Assembly: GCA_017506865.1 (NCBI GenBank)
Contig: JAFCMP010000390.1
Location: 1-64,000, forward strand
Length of the DNA: 64,000 nucleotides
DNA from: Tribonema minus
Lineage: Eukaryota > Sar > Xanthophyceae > Tribonematales > Tribonemataceae
Direction of reading: 5' to 3'
Shown here: positions 22,895-34,500 of the stretch, one piece after another
How the letters are laid out: the number at the start of each line of letters is the position of its first letter
Numbering within the stretch: position 1 is the first letter of the stretch
Notes under the pieces: generated by a model
The model's database searches: none
What the model was told of the DNA's origin: nothing
Seen by the model: the letters and a program-made list of their open reading frames with translations, nothing else
Program-made: the position numbers and the translations under genes

Positions 22895-25800
22895 TCATCG
22901 CTGTTGCTGCTCCTGGTCCTCGTACTGCTGCTGCAGCTGCTGCCGCTGGTGCTGCAGCTGCAGCCTGCGCGCCCTGCTCCGCTGCAGCGAGCGCTTGAAC
23001 GTGCGCTGCAGCTCCAGCAGCAGGTACTTGCCCACGAGCAGGCGCATCAGCCACTCCACCTGCAGAGAGAGTCGCAGCAAGGAATAGTTCAGAAGCCAAA
23101 TATGGAGACGGGTCCCCACATGAAGCGCAGCGACTGTGACATCACGGTGCTGTGCTTCTTGTGCGCGGGGTCATAATGAAGGCAGTGCAAGATGACCATA
23201 ACAAATAGGGATGAGTGTTCGTTGAGATTGAGAAGGCTTTGAAGCGCCAAGCGATGCTTCCTCTTGCTTGCGGCTTCTTGCCGGGTGGTACTATTGCAAC
23301 AGCCTCCATGCAGGATTTTGTCACAATTCTCAGGACATGCCCATGCCAGCTATGCACCGCACACTCTGGCGTCGCAATCTCAATACAGAAGCTGCCACAA
23401 CTGGTTCAGCAATGCATTCACACCTTTCTGAATGCCAAGAGACCTACCTGCACTGGTTTATTAAAGTCAGAGAGTGGTGGCGTATACAGTGGTTGCATGA
23501 GCCACCTCCTATTGCTGATGCTCCATGCAGAACATACGATCAGCCAGCTCCTTACACCAGTCCATTGCCTTGCTAGAGTAGACTCGCCCTGTAATGCCGG
23601 CATTCGTGCTCGCTTCGTCCATACAGCAGGCCAGCAGGCCACCTTGATGCCAAGCACATTCTCCAGAGTGCCATGCACAGCATGCAGTCCTACTCCATGT
23701 ACCTACAGCCCACGGACCCTAAACCCTGGTGGCATATAAGTGCAACTTCAACTTCAACTTATGAAGGGGGGGGGCTTTTTGAGATCAATTTTTGATGCAC
23801 ACGTGTGTGTGCCGCATGGCACGACCACTCTCAATTACGGGCTGTACGCCAGAAGCCACGAGCACTGACAATCTCTTACTGAACAACGCAGAATACACAC
23901 AATGCGTGCATCTGCGCGTACGCGCCGCACGCCGCGCACCTGCAGCAGCGCGCGCGCCGGCGACCCCACGCAGTCCCGCACCACGCAGTAGAGCACTGCC
24001 GCGTGCGCCTGGCCCGCCGTGACGAGCGACGCCACCGCCATGGCGCTCAGCGCTATGCCTGAGGCCACGCCCGTCGCCGCCGCCGCCGGCCGCACGCGCA
24101 GCAGCACCGCCGCCAGCAGCGCCCATCTCGGCCCTGCGGCAGTAGCAGCGCGCGGGTTGCGGTCATGTCAGCATTTGCGAACCGGCGAGCGCAGTGCAAC
24201 ACACAACAGCGAGCGCGCCGCGACGCTGCGCAGGAGCTCCGTGCGCAAACGCTGGGCGAAGATGTTGCTACGGACAGCGCGTGCGAAAGCTGCGAGGACA
24301 GCAGAGCTCAGCTTTGGTGCATGCACTGTGCCTACAAACCTCAACAGCGGCTCTGACCTGAACCATTAGAAGCTACGGCGGGGCAGACGCGAGGAGGGAC
24401 GACACAGCAGCGCTCGACAGAGTGCGCGGTGACAGATCTGCATGACACTCCGCAGCAGTTTGCGCGCGAAAAGCGGCACTGCTTGCAGCGCACCCCCCCT
24501 GCCTCCGTCCGATGCCGTGCGCAAGCGCCAGCTCCAGCAGGACGCCATTGCTCAGCCGCGGACGACACCGCAGCAATGGGTCCAGCATCGTGCGCGGAGA
24601 GGCAGACACCAGCCATCCCACATCCTCTGAACCACCACAACCGCGACCCTGTCTCTGCGCGCGCGTCAGCGCATTCGCGCACAAATACTACATAGGTATG
24701 CACATACCTGCTAGCGCCGCGGCAGCGGCCATGCGCGTGACGGCGGGGTCGCGCCCGCCGCGCGTCGACACCAGCGTGTACCCCCCCACGCGCGTGCCCT
24801 CCATCTCGCGCAGCTCCGCCAGCATGCGCGCGTCGAGCAGCGCCGTCAGCGGCCGCGCGGTTTCGCCGTAACCGCCGCCGCCGTCAGCGCCGCCGCCGCG
24901 CGCCATGCCCTCCACGACCGCCTGCGCGAGCAGCTGGCCCGAGGTGCTGCTCAGGTCGAAGCCGCGCACCTCCGCGAGCGCGTCGATGCGCATGGCCGCG
25001 GCCGTCGCCGCCGCCGCCGCCGCCGCTGGGGGGGGGGGGGGGGCAGCGCGAGATATAGGGGCGCCTGAGTCACTGGAGTGTCGCGTATGCGGAGTGCTGC
25101 CGCGCACTCAATGCTGAGACACGTGTGCTGTCGGAAGCGTTCGGGTATCAGCGTGTCTACGCGCAAGCGCTGGGGGCTTGCGGTACAGCGCCGTCAGCAA
25201 TGACACGCCGAGGTCACGCGCCGCAAGGGGTTGAGCGGCGTGGCCGCCAACCCCTGCACGTACATTAAAGGGGGCGGCGGCGAGCAAGGCCATGCGCGCT
25301 CAGCTGCCGCGCCGCGTACTGCAGACTGTTCCATTGCTAACCGCTGCGCAGCGCAGCACAAAGAACTGGCGGCCCCAAGCAGCGCCGCGTCGCGTGCGCA
25401 CATCATGGGAAGAGTATCACCATACGCACAGCGCCGCGGCGACGGCGGTGGCGCTGACCTGGGTGCGCGCCGCCGGCGCCGCCGAACGCGAGGGTGGCGT
25501 TGCGCTGCGCCGCGACGCGATCCACGGCGCTGCGCGTCGCGTTGAACGCGGCCCAGTCGGCGACCTCGCGCAGCGACGGCGGCGCCGCGGATGGCGCGCG
25601 CAGCGCCGCCGGGTCGCGCCGCACCTCCGCGCCACCTGCCAGCAGCGTGCGCAGCAGCGCGTACGTGACGGCGAGGCACGCGAGCTGGCCCGCGATGGTG
25701 GCGGCGACTGCGAGCGGCAGGAGCCCGGCGTGGTAGCCGACCAGCAGGCCCGCGTCGGTGCCGGACCAGCCCGCCTTGGCGAGGACCTGCGAGGGGGGGA

Positions 25801-27423
25801 GGCGGGGGGGTGGAGGGGGGGGTCGGGGGGGGGGGGGGGGGGGGCGTGAGCACAAGCGGGGGGGTGGTTGGGGGGGGGGAGGGGTTTGTGGGCTGGCGGG
25901 TGGGTGGGCGTGCACAGCGAACGGCGCCGAGTTTTGTCGGCACAGGGCTTGCGTGATCTACGCACTCAAGGTCAGGGACACTCACACATGAACAGGGTGC
26001 AACTATCGTCTGCGTAGCGCTCAGCGAGAACATGCTGCGTGCATGTCCGCCCGTCGCTTGCTTGCCGGAGATGCGCCGGATGACTAAGGCAACACTCAGT
26101 GGCCGCAGAGCAACAGGACAACTGTGACCGTCCGACAGACGTGCACGGATGAGCATGACGTGCCCCCCTCATGCCAACCGCCACCACCACATTTGCAAAC
26201 CTCTGCCGTGTCTCCGCCGCTAGCGCTGCCCCCCGACAGCACCGCTGTGCACGTCGCGCAGCCGACGCGCATGCGCAGGACTTGCAGGCGATATTCTCAA
26301 ACCCCCGCATGCGTCTCTCAAGTCGCATCGGTCACCAGCTGCACGGGGCCGCTGCCACTCACCAAGGCCCTGCCGATGGGCGGCAGGCGCGCGCCCAGCA
26401 GCTGCTTCGCCAGCGCGCGCGCGGACGCGTCCTGCGCGGCGCAGAACTCCGACACCAGCTGCCACCCGGCGCCGCCCGCAGCCGCGCCTATCACAGGGGC
26501 GCGCACGCGATGGGAAGTGTTGAGGAGGCCACGAGGACCGTTAGCCGTGGACTTCTACACGCGGGCGTCAAAGGCGGCAGGTGGCATACAGAGGAGGCAT
26601 GAGCGGAGCAGCTACAGCGACGTCGCCTCTGACCGACACTGAACGACACAGTGGGCTGGGCCGATGCCCCCCCCCCCCCTCCCCCTCTTCACTGCAGACA
26701 CGCACGAAAGCCAGCTTGCGGGCCTGGCCGCCGACGCTGCATACGGGGCCCGCGGAACACAGAAGTGCACATAGCGAGCACCGCAACTGCTGCTGAGCGC
26801 AGTGTAGGTACAAGGCAAAGCAGCTCAGCTTTGCATGCTCATGGTGACCGCTAAGACTTGTCACATGTCGGCCTGATGAGCACCTGCACGCGCATGGTGC
26901 ATGCGCTGACTCGCAGTTGCAACATGATATGCAGCTGTGCTGGCGGTAACAGCGTCCAGACTGCATCCTTGCGCGGCGCAGCTGTGGTTGTAAACTGCAC
27001 GGTGCTGTACCTCCGAGCATCAATGCAGCATTGCTCAACGCTCTTCAAGCTGGTGACTTGCCGCTTATCAAGGCATTGCTGTGTGTTGTGCTGCTTCAGT
27101 CGGAGCGGATTGATGCAAGCACGGCGCTTGTGAACTTGAATCGGTCAGCACTGCCAACAGCGATATGCCTTGCGGCCGTAAGCTGGCACATACAGCTTGT
27201 CAACATGGGCGTGCCATTTTTTGTGATCGCGACAGGCCTGAATCTCGCGCACCACATGTCACCACACAGGCGAGCAGTTGTGCTACGGCTGTACATACCT
27301 CCTGGTGAAGCCAGTGCACATGCTGCTGCGGGCGTCAGGCACGCCGCAGCTCCCGCCAGCAGCGCCGCCGCACGCCGCTGCACGCCTCCTCTCCATGCCG
27401 CCTCCGCGCCGCCTCCATCAGAC
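22895..27423 (-). CDS. Unknown Ala-rich membrane protein (N-terminus not found)
   Basis: Six exons join in phase to an open 417-residue frame: 27423-27299, 26487-26363, 25786-25459, 25025-24708, 24133-23940, 23059-22895 (TGA). I do not recognise the family. Hydrophobic segments that could cross a membrane: RRAAALLAGAAACLTPAAACALA (exon 1), a long LLPLAVAATIAGQLACLAVTYALLRTLL stretch (exon 3), and ALLAAVLLRV...GVASGIALSAMAVASLVTAG then HAAVLYCVV (exon 5). Between them lie soluble parts with FNATRSAVDRVAAQRNATL (two possible N-glycosylation sites) and RIDALAEVRGFDL. The last exon is a basic, Gln-rich tail. Acceptors are preceded by sense-strand C runs. No ATG is in frame in the first exon, so one or more exons lie upstream. 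Confidence 0.5.
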
Positions 27424-29954
27424 CTGCAGCAGCATTCACGTTCAGCTGAAATGAAGATGTACAATGTTGGCTTGGGCCGACCGGCTGGCACGTGCCCTAT
27501 GTGGGTGGCGCAGTTGCCTAGGAGTGTACTACACACATATGCAGCAAGCAGAGGTTGGTGAGTTTGTTTTGTTGCCCTGAGATGCGTGCAGGGCCTGTCC
27601 CAACATCCAATGCAGGTTTTGACGTGTGACCTGAAGCCATATTGACGCCTCTTCAACTCACCTGGTGTTTATGCCATGCCTATGTCGATCATGTGCCTCA
27701 CATGCTGTGCGCGGTGCCTGGAGCACCGGTGCACCTGGGCAGCAGAGCATGTGAATAATTGAGATAAATGGGCAAGCTGCATAGTGGACGATGTTGGTTT
27801 GCTGCTGCTCCAATCGCAGGTGATGCAGCATAAATACATCAATCGAGCTTCGTTGAGGATGCAAGTTCACTTTTAGCTCACCATCATAATGGCATGGTAG
27901 TGATCCAGCACTCCGCCTTGGGCGCGAGCGAGTTGAATGCGCTGGACAAGTAGTGTAGGCTCGGGATCTAGGTTTGATGGCGACGGTCCGACTCGCCAGC
28001 ACCTGCGACATCCGGGCAGTGAAGGTTGAGGTCACCTACATACCTGTGGTATCAGAAAACTCGCTGCTAGCACTACCTGGCAATTCGTTGAAGCATCGTT
28101 TTTGAGATTGCTGCAGCTTTATCTTGCGTTCGGGTTATGTCTGGATCCATCACGTAGATCTATCCTGGGGAACACACCTGCTGCGCCAACGAACGCCAAC
28201 TGCCGTGCTGACCACTGATGAAGGCAGCTGCGCACCTTCCGGCCTGGCAGCAATGTAGCGCGATGGTAGCTGTGCCCCACACCAGCCGCACCATTGAAAT
28301 TGATTTGATAGGATTCCATCGAACCTTGCAAAGGGCCCCACACTAGCAGGTCAGGAGGACCCCTCCCGTCAGGTCACCCCCCCAACATCGCAGTTGAGAT
28401 AGATTCGTGCATTGTATGTGATTTCATGCATCATACTAGTCTACAGAAAGTCATTGATTGAAAGCTTGTTCAGCAGGTTGTGACTTAGAAAACCACTCCA
28501 TCAACCGACCAGGGCTGTCTATGTATCAGCAGCCTACATGCACACGCAATGGGTGTGTCCCGCCGCATGATTGTATGGCATCGAGCTGTGTTGTGATTGA
28601 TGCACCACAATCTGTGACAACGCACTTGCTGGCGTAAAAGTGTCATCTCGAGCAATGTGTGGCTGATTGCACTGGTGACAGGTGACAGCGGACGTGGGTG
28701 AGGTTGTATGTCATGCTGTGCTTCAGTGCGCAAATATCCATGGCTGAGATAGGGCGTATCTGTGGTGTTCCTGACCAGATCAGATCATTAGGTTACATCA
28801 CACAGTACCTTGTCAGTTAAAGTCATCACCCGTATTTACTTCACTGTAGACTACGTCATCAGGTCAAGTCATTACATATTTCAAAGGTACTGCATTGCAC
28901 CGTTCTCGCTGCATGTAGGCGACATCACACAACAAGCACTGTGGAAGTATATATACTTGGCAAGTTGGCAACAGGTCAAACACCCGACCGTACGAGGTTT
29001 TTGTTCGTAAACGTATTGCATAGGCGCAATCAGCACAGAGGTGGGTATTTTTTCTGCCACTTGATGCAGGCTGCTCAACACAATGCGTGGGCAAGAAGCT
29101 GGAGCAGGTGGTGCACAAGTCTTGCTTCAACAATGTTCCTGACTACAAATCTTTGAAATGAGTGCTGGTCGGGCACACCAACTTCTTGATGGTTGGGTGA
29201 TTGCAGGTCTTTGATGTAAAACTGACAATATTGCAGCTCATTGTGCAAGTGACTACAAGCAGCACGCCTTAGAACGTTGTTTGTTCATCATGGTCTTCAT
29301 TACTGATGATTATTTTACACATCCAAGGCTACACTCGAGGGCACAAGCAGCCACTCATGAATTGCAACAGTACAGCTGAAAACGCAGAAGCAGTTCCGGT
29401 TATCAATTTTGTAAGATACTCATCAGCCCGAGAATGCACAATTTGAAGCTTAATCGCAAGTGTTGTGCACACCGAGGAAGCAGGTGCACGGAGCAACATG
29501 TGCCATTTCGCAGCATAACCTCTGACCAGACTCTACAGCTGTTTGCATGCTCCGGAGGTGCAGCAGTGTGACAACTGCACGGCCGATAAAGTGAACCAAC
29601 TCAGGCACCAGCACTCACCTGCAGCCGCCGTTTCTACACTCCCAATGTGCATTCGTCTGGCCCGCAGCATCGTCCACACAGCCATCGGTGATGATTGAGC
29701 CAGAAGAAAATACCAGAACAAGGCCCAAAGCCTCGGGGGGCAGGGTAGGAGTAGTGTGCCAAAGCCTGACCTGAAAGTTCCTGGCAATGTTCTAGTTTCA
29801 CTGAAGCCCGCGCAAGCCACGTGTAATCAAGAGTACAGTCATGATTCTCTGAACATATGGGCCAGCGGTGAGACCAAACGATTGACACGTGACGAAACTT
29901 GCATGTATATAAATTCAATGTAATTTTATTGATTGTTTTTTTCTGCCACCACCA
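27424..29954. other. Gene-poor stretch between the duplication arms
   Basis: About 2.5 kb, clearly less GC-rich than the genes, stops in all frames. The missing 5' exon of the minus-strand membrane-protein gene may be here. No repeats, RNA genes or transposon proteins recognised. Confidence 0.5.
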
Positions 29955-29959
29955 CTGCA

Positions 29960-29967
29960 TATGTACA
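29960..29967 (-). promoter_or_regulatory. Pumilio-type site UGUACAUA in 3' UTR, copy B
   Basis: TATGTACA on the plus strand is TGTACATA in the gene's direction, 228 bp past the stop. It lies in the same short conserved block (GGGCTCTGAC ... GTTTCCTGTACATATGC) as in copy A. Confidence 0.4.
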
Positions 29968-30194
29968 GGAAACAGGCCCTTGTTGCTGGGTCAGAGCCCT
30001 GCACACACACACTCAATCACCACTCGTTACATACAGAGGTGCGGCTGCGCCTGCACCCTCACCGCTAGTCAGGGCTGGACGGCTGCTGTCCGTTTGAAGC
30101 AGGCATTGCCTTGTCGGTCACCGGGCATCTGTAGAAGGGCCGTCACCAGAGTGTTGGTTCGTCGTCTTGTCTAACTGCTGAGGGAAGTGTATAC

Positions 30195-31340
30195 CTAGTT
30201 GCCGGCCTTGGCGGCTTCCTCGCGCTGCTTCAGGTACTCTGCGAAGCTGACGGAGGGGCGGATGGGGTCCTTGTACTTGCCCTCCCCCGGGTAGTAGCCG
30301 CTGGGGTCGCAGGCGTTGCCGTTGCCGTCACGCTTGTAGGGGTCGAAGTTCTGAGGAGCAGCAACAGTTCAAGAAAAAGATGTGTGCGTAAGCGTGGTGC
30401 AATGGGGAGGGGGGGGGCAGGTGGTGGCTACATAATGCAGCTGGTGATGCACCCTGGTCAAGGCAAGTCATGAATGCATGGCATTTCAAGCACCAGACAG
30501 ACTGCAGCCCAAGCCAGCTATGCATGCACAGCAACCATGCATGGCATGGCATCTGCGTTGCATGCGTTCAAACGAAATGCGTACGTATGCAATCACCAAC
30601 AGCCGGGGCACGAGCCACGCCGGTTCCAAGCGGCCAAGCATGCGCACATAGAGCACACTTGTCGTCGACTGCTGTCGTAACACAATGACTACGCAGCAGA
30701 TCCGCCACGTACACACGGTCTGCTCGCCGCATCGCGTTGACCGCACATTGCAACAAATCTAGCGCTCGCGACGCAGCTACATGTCACAGCAGAGGCACGC
30801 TGCAGGCGGACAGACACAGGAAAGTGCTCTGCATGCGTTGCATGCCACTCACCGTCTCCCCCCATGGCTTGGAGGCGTCGTATGTGGACAGGACGTCCTG
30901 CTTGGCGGCCTCGTCCCACAGCTTGCCGTCGTATTTGCCCTCGGCGAAGAGCCTAGAGCAGGAACGCTACAGGAGACAAGGGAGAAAGAGTGGAGGCCAG
31001 GCGTCAGTAAGCCTGTCGAAGAGGAGCGTGCGGCGTGACTGCAGTCACAGCGAATTTTTTCCGTTCAACTTCAATCTAGCCGTGTCTGAAGCCATGTACG
31101 GCATGCGTGCACGGGGCGTGAATACACGCTGCTGCAGGGCAATACGCCAGCACTTGCGATGTGCCTGGTGCCCCGCAAGTGTGCAGACAGCGATGGCAAC
31201 CGCATCACTGCCCAGGACGCTTGGTAACATGAGCGTGATGCGAGAGACGTTGGATTTACCTGGGCGAGGGGCGCGGAGGGAGCCACGAAGGCGCTGGCGG
31301 CGGCCACAAGGGCCAGCAGGGCAACCACGGCGAACTTCAT
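30195..31340 (-). CDS. Small plastid-targeted protein, copy B
   Basis: Second copy of the 116-residue protein at 20566-21711, in opposite orientation. Exons 31340-31260, 30966-30853, 30350-30195, with the same lengths as copy A. ATG at 31340 and TAG at 30195. The signal peptide and ASAF motif are intact. Two residue changes are visible: Ala for Val at 23, in the transit region, and Leu for Gln at 105, in the C-terminal helix. The first intron ends TAG here rather than CAG; both are usable acceptors. The frame and splice sites are preserved, so this copy is probably expressed. It is divergently arranged with the FANCB-like gene, 192 bp apart. Function unknown. Confidence 0.85.
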
Positions 31341-31532
31341 GACTACTTGTGTGGTGTTCGTGTGTAGAACAGGTAGTGAGCCTCCGCAAACGCGACGGCT
31401 GATAAAAAGAGAGCTGCTCGGTGACGTGAGCACCCGTGAAGATGGGGTCCCTCAGGTCACCACTTCAACTAGAACTTGCCTCTCTGGGGTCCTGGATCCT
31501 CGCCACAGCCTTGGCTTGCTGCTAGGCAGCGT
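31341..31532. promoter_or_regulatory. Divergent promoter, plastid gene B / FANCB-like gene
   Basis: 192 bp between two start codons on opposite strands, so both genes must be driven from here. Almost unchanged between the arms, including the CTGATAAAAA stretch. Confidence 0.55.
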
Positions 31533-34500
31533 ATGAGAGGCAAGGGCAAGAGGAGCGACAGCAGCAAAATCCTAGACGCCGCATCAGCCACTCTCTCCTG
31601 CTCTTCGATCTTTGTCACTGGCGGTGCCTTGGCGCAAGTCACTTGTGAAGCGAGCGACGGTACAGAGCCCCAATGCCCGCTGCAGCTGACCACAGCCCGA
31701 TTCAACGACAACAAACACCGACTTTCCTCACATACTGCTCCCCTGTGCTGCAAGCTGCCCGCTGCTCTCGCCGGCAGCTGCAGCGGCAGGCTCGACATCC
31801 TGGATGCTCGGGAGTTGGAGTGCCTGGACCTCTGCTGCCGCGCTGTGTGCGTGTTGCTGAGGAATGCTGGGCGTCTGTTGCTGGCAACACTGCCTACCGA
31901 GGACCTGTCTGCACCGGCAGCCGTGGAAACCATCTCCACTGACACGACTGTGATCGCAGGCACCGAGTGGCAGCTGCTAGATGGCCCCGCTGTCGTCTCG
32001 GTGTCACCGCTGACAGACACGCGCAGCCGAGTGCTCGTGCGGCGGCAGCCAGGTGAAGCGTGGCATGAGACCACTTTTACACCGGAGAGCGTGTGCACCC
32101 AAGATTCAGCCACATTGAGCACTGCCCTCTGGAGCCGCCGCCCTGCAGAGGGCGGCGGTGTTGCAAACGCGCAGCGCGCGGCAGCCGGGCGTGCGCAGCT
32201 CACCGCGCATCCGCTCGGTCACCTGCGCACGCTGCTGCTCAGCAACTGCAGCGACTGCAACGTTGACGGACGTGTGCAGCTGCTGCTGACCCTGTGCGAG
32301 GACGACACAGGCGGTTGCGCATTCGCGAGTGTCGCCCCGTGGCCGCCGCCGCTGCCACCCTCCACAGAGCACGCCGCCACCCCTGCAGCCGCCGCCGCCG
32401 CAGTGGTATGCGCATGTGCAGCATCACCGCGACCGCAAGCTGACCTGTACGCGGGCGCCGCCGACGCGCAGCTGCTGCTGTGCGCGCCAGGAGGAGTCCC
32501 GCGCTGCGCGACGCCGCTGCCGGCGCGCGCCGTGGACGTCCAGCTCGCGAGCGTCGACGACGCCGGCGGCGCAGTCGTTGTCACCCTGGCCAGCGCCAGC
32601 GCCAGCGCCGCTGACGCAGTAGAAGAAGCAGCGCAGCCGCCGTCGCAGCGCTGCGTGCACCTGCTGGCGTGCGACGAGCTGCAGCACGCGACTGTGGTGT
32701 CCTTTGACGGCGCCAGCGCGGCGCACGTCGCGGACTTTCTGGGTACGGGGCGGCAGCAGGTGGCCGTAGTGCCCGCGGGTGGCAAAGCGTCTCTCGCCGC
32801 GGTGGCCAAGCACATTGTGGTGACGGATGGGTGGACGGTATGGCGCGACGGCAGTGCTCAGCGCATCCCCTCGTCCGGCCACACGTACGTGCTCGCCACC
32901 ACCACCTCTGAGCCCACTGCGCCGTCTTCCAAGAAGCGTAAGAAGGGCAGAGCTGCTGGCGCTGCCACGGATGGCGGCGGCGGCGGCAATGGCGGCGGCG
33001 CGGCGGACGTCGGCGCCACCGCTACCGCCGCCGCTGCCGCAGACGGCGCAGGGGGAGATGGGCCTGAGGACGGCGGCGCTGCTGCGCCCTCAAAGAAAAA
33101 GCAGAAGAAGCGCAGGGATATCGCGGCCGCAGGCGGTGTGCAGGAGCAGACTGGCGCTACTACTACTGGTGATGGCGCAGCTGCGGCCGTCGCTGGCGGC
33201 GAGGCTGAGGGCGCCGCCGCCGCCGCCGCCGCAGCCGCCGCTGCAGCAGCAGCTGGAGCGACAGCCAAGCACACGGGGCGAGAGCGGCGCCGCAACGCGC
33301 GCGCTCAGCAGGACGCTGCGCAGCACAGGGCGGCGCAGCTGCAGGAGGTGGCGGCGGCGCTCGCGGCGCTGGAGGCGACGGAGGCCGCCAGACTGGCGCA
33401 CATGCGGCGCGAGTGCGCGGCGAAGCGGCAGCTGCTCTGCGCCGGCGAGGGGCTGCTGGCGGAGATGGCGGAGGCGGCGGCGGTGGCGGCGGCGGAGGCG
33501 GGGGCGGTTGCGGGCGCACGTGTGAGTTATGCGCTGCGAAGGCGTGAGATGCGCTGGCAGCATGTCAGATTCGGCGGCTGGTTGGCAACAATTCTTGCTT
33601 GCATGCAGACGCACGAAAGGGAGCGCTGCGGGGCATCACAGCGTTGTTGCGTGGATGGCAGTGTGGGGCGCGCTGCAGACGTCTTGTCATGCTTGCAGTA
33701 GTTGCACTTGATGCACCACTTTGGCGTGTCAGCAGCAGCGATGCGTGGAGCCGATGCATCGACGAAAACGAGGCAGCGGATGCGTGCTGATGACGTTCAC
33801 TTACTCAAACACATTGCGAGTCACAGTCGTCGAAGCGTGTGTGTGGGCACCATTACCCCCATTGCATCTATCTGCCTGTCATGACGTGCCTGGCGTCTCC
33901 CCTGCCTCGATGTCGCAAAGTTCCACCTGGTCTGATGATGACCTCACAACGCTCGCGCTGCAACCCACCCACGCTACGACCGCGCGTCGCGCAGGAGCCG
34001 GCGGCGCTGTTCGCGCCCTTCACGGGCGACCTGGTGCCGCTCTTCAGCAGCGCTCAACCCGCAGACACAATGCTCACGCAGCATCGCTCGGCGCCAGCGC
34101 CGCCCGGCGCGCCGCCTCCGCAGTGTCTCTCCAGCGCCCTGCAGCTGGCTGCGGCCACTGCGGATTTCGATGCGGCGTCCGGCACGCTGAGCATCTCGGC
34201 GCTCGTGAGGAATGCGTCGGCTGCTGCGCTCGCGCGGCGCGTCTGTATCAGCGCTGCGCCCGCGATCGGCGCGTTGAGGTGAGGACTTGTGTCTGGTGTC
34301 GTCGCGATGCGTGCGCGCGCGTTGTTTGTCGCCGCAGCGGCCATGGCGCAGGTGGCGGCGGGAGCGGCTTGTGTGTACGTAGTTGAAAGCGGGGCTGAGG
34401 CTGCCGCACTACGGTCTGCGTGCAGCGGCGGCTGGCGCTGAAACGCGTCAAGCACATTGCATTGCGGCGACCCGCTTTGGCTGACGACAGCGGGTGTGAG

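Larger units (their letters stand above)
29955..31793 (-). repeat. Inverted duplication, arm B
   Basis: Reverse complement of arm A (20115-21890). Introns and exons are both preserved, so this is a genomic rather than an mRNA-derived copy. The arms are separated by about 8 kb. Arm B is longer because its 3' flank carries extra sequence between the stop codon and the shared 3' block near 29960-30000. Confidence 0.92.

Noticed and set aside
25194-26156. 320-residue open frame on the minus strand, Arg/Pro-rich
   Set aside because: It reads through an intron and overlaps exon 25786-25459 in another frame. Composition is that of out-of-frame GC-rich DNA.
31469-32203. 244-residue open frame antisense to the FANCB-like exon
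   Set aside because: Shadow of the GC-rich coding strand with no recognisable domain.
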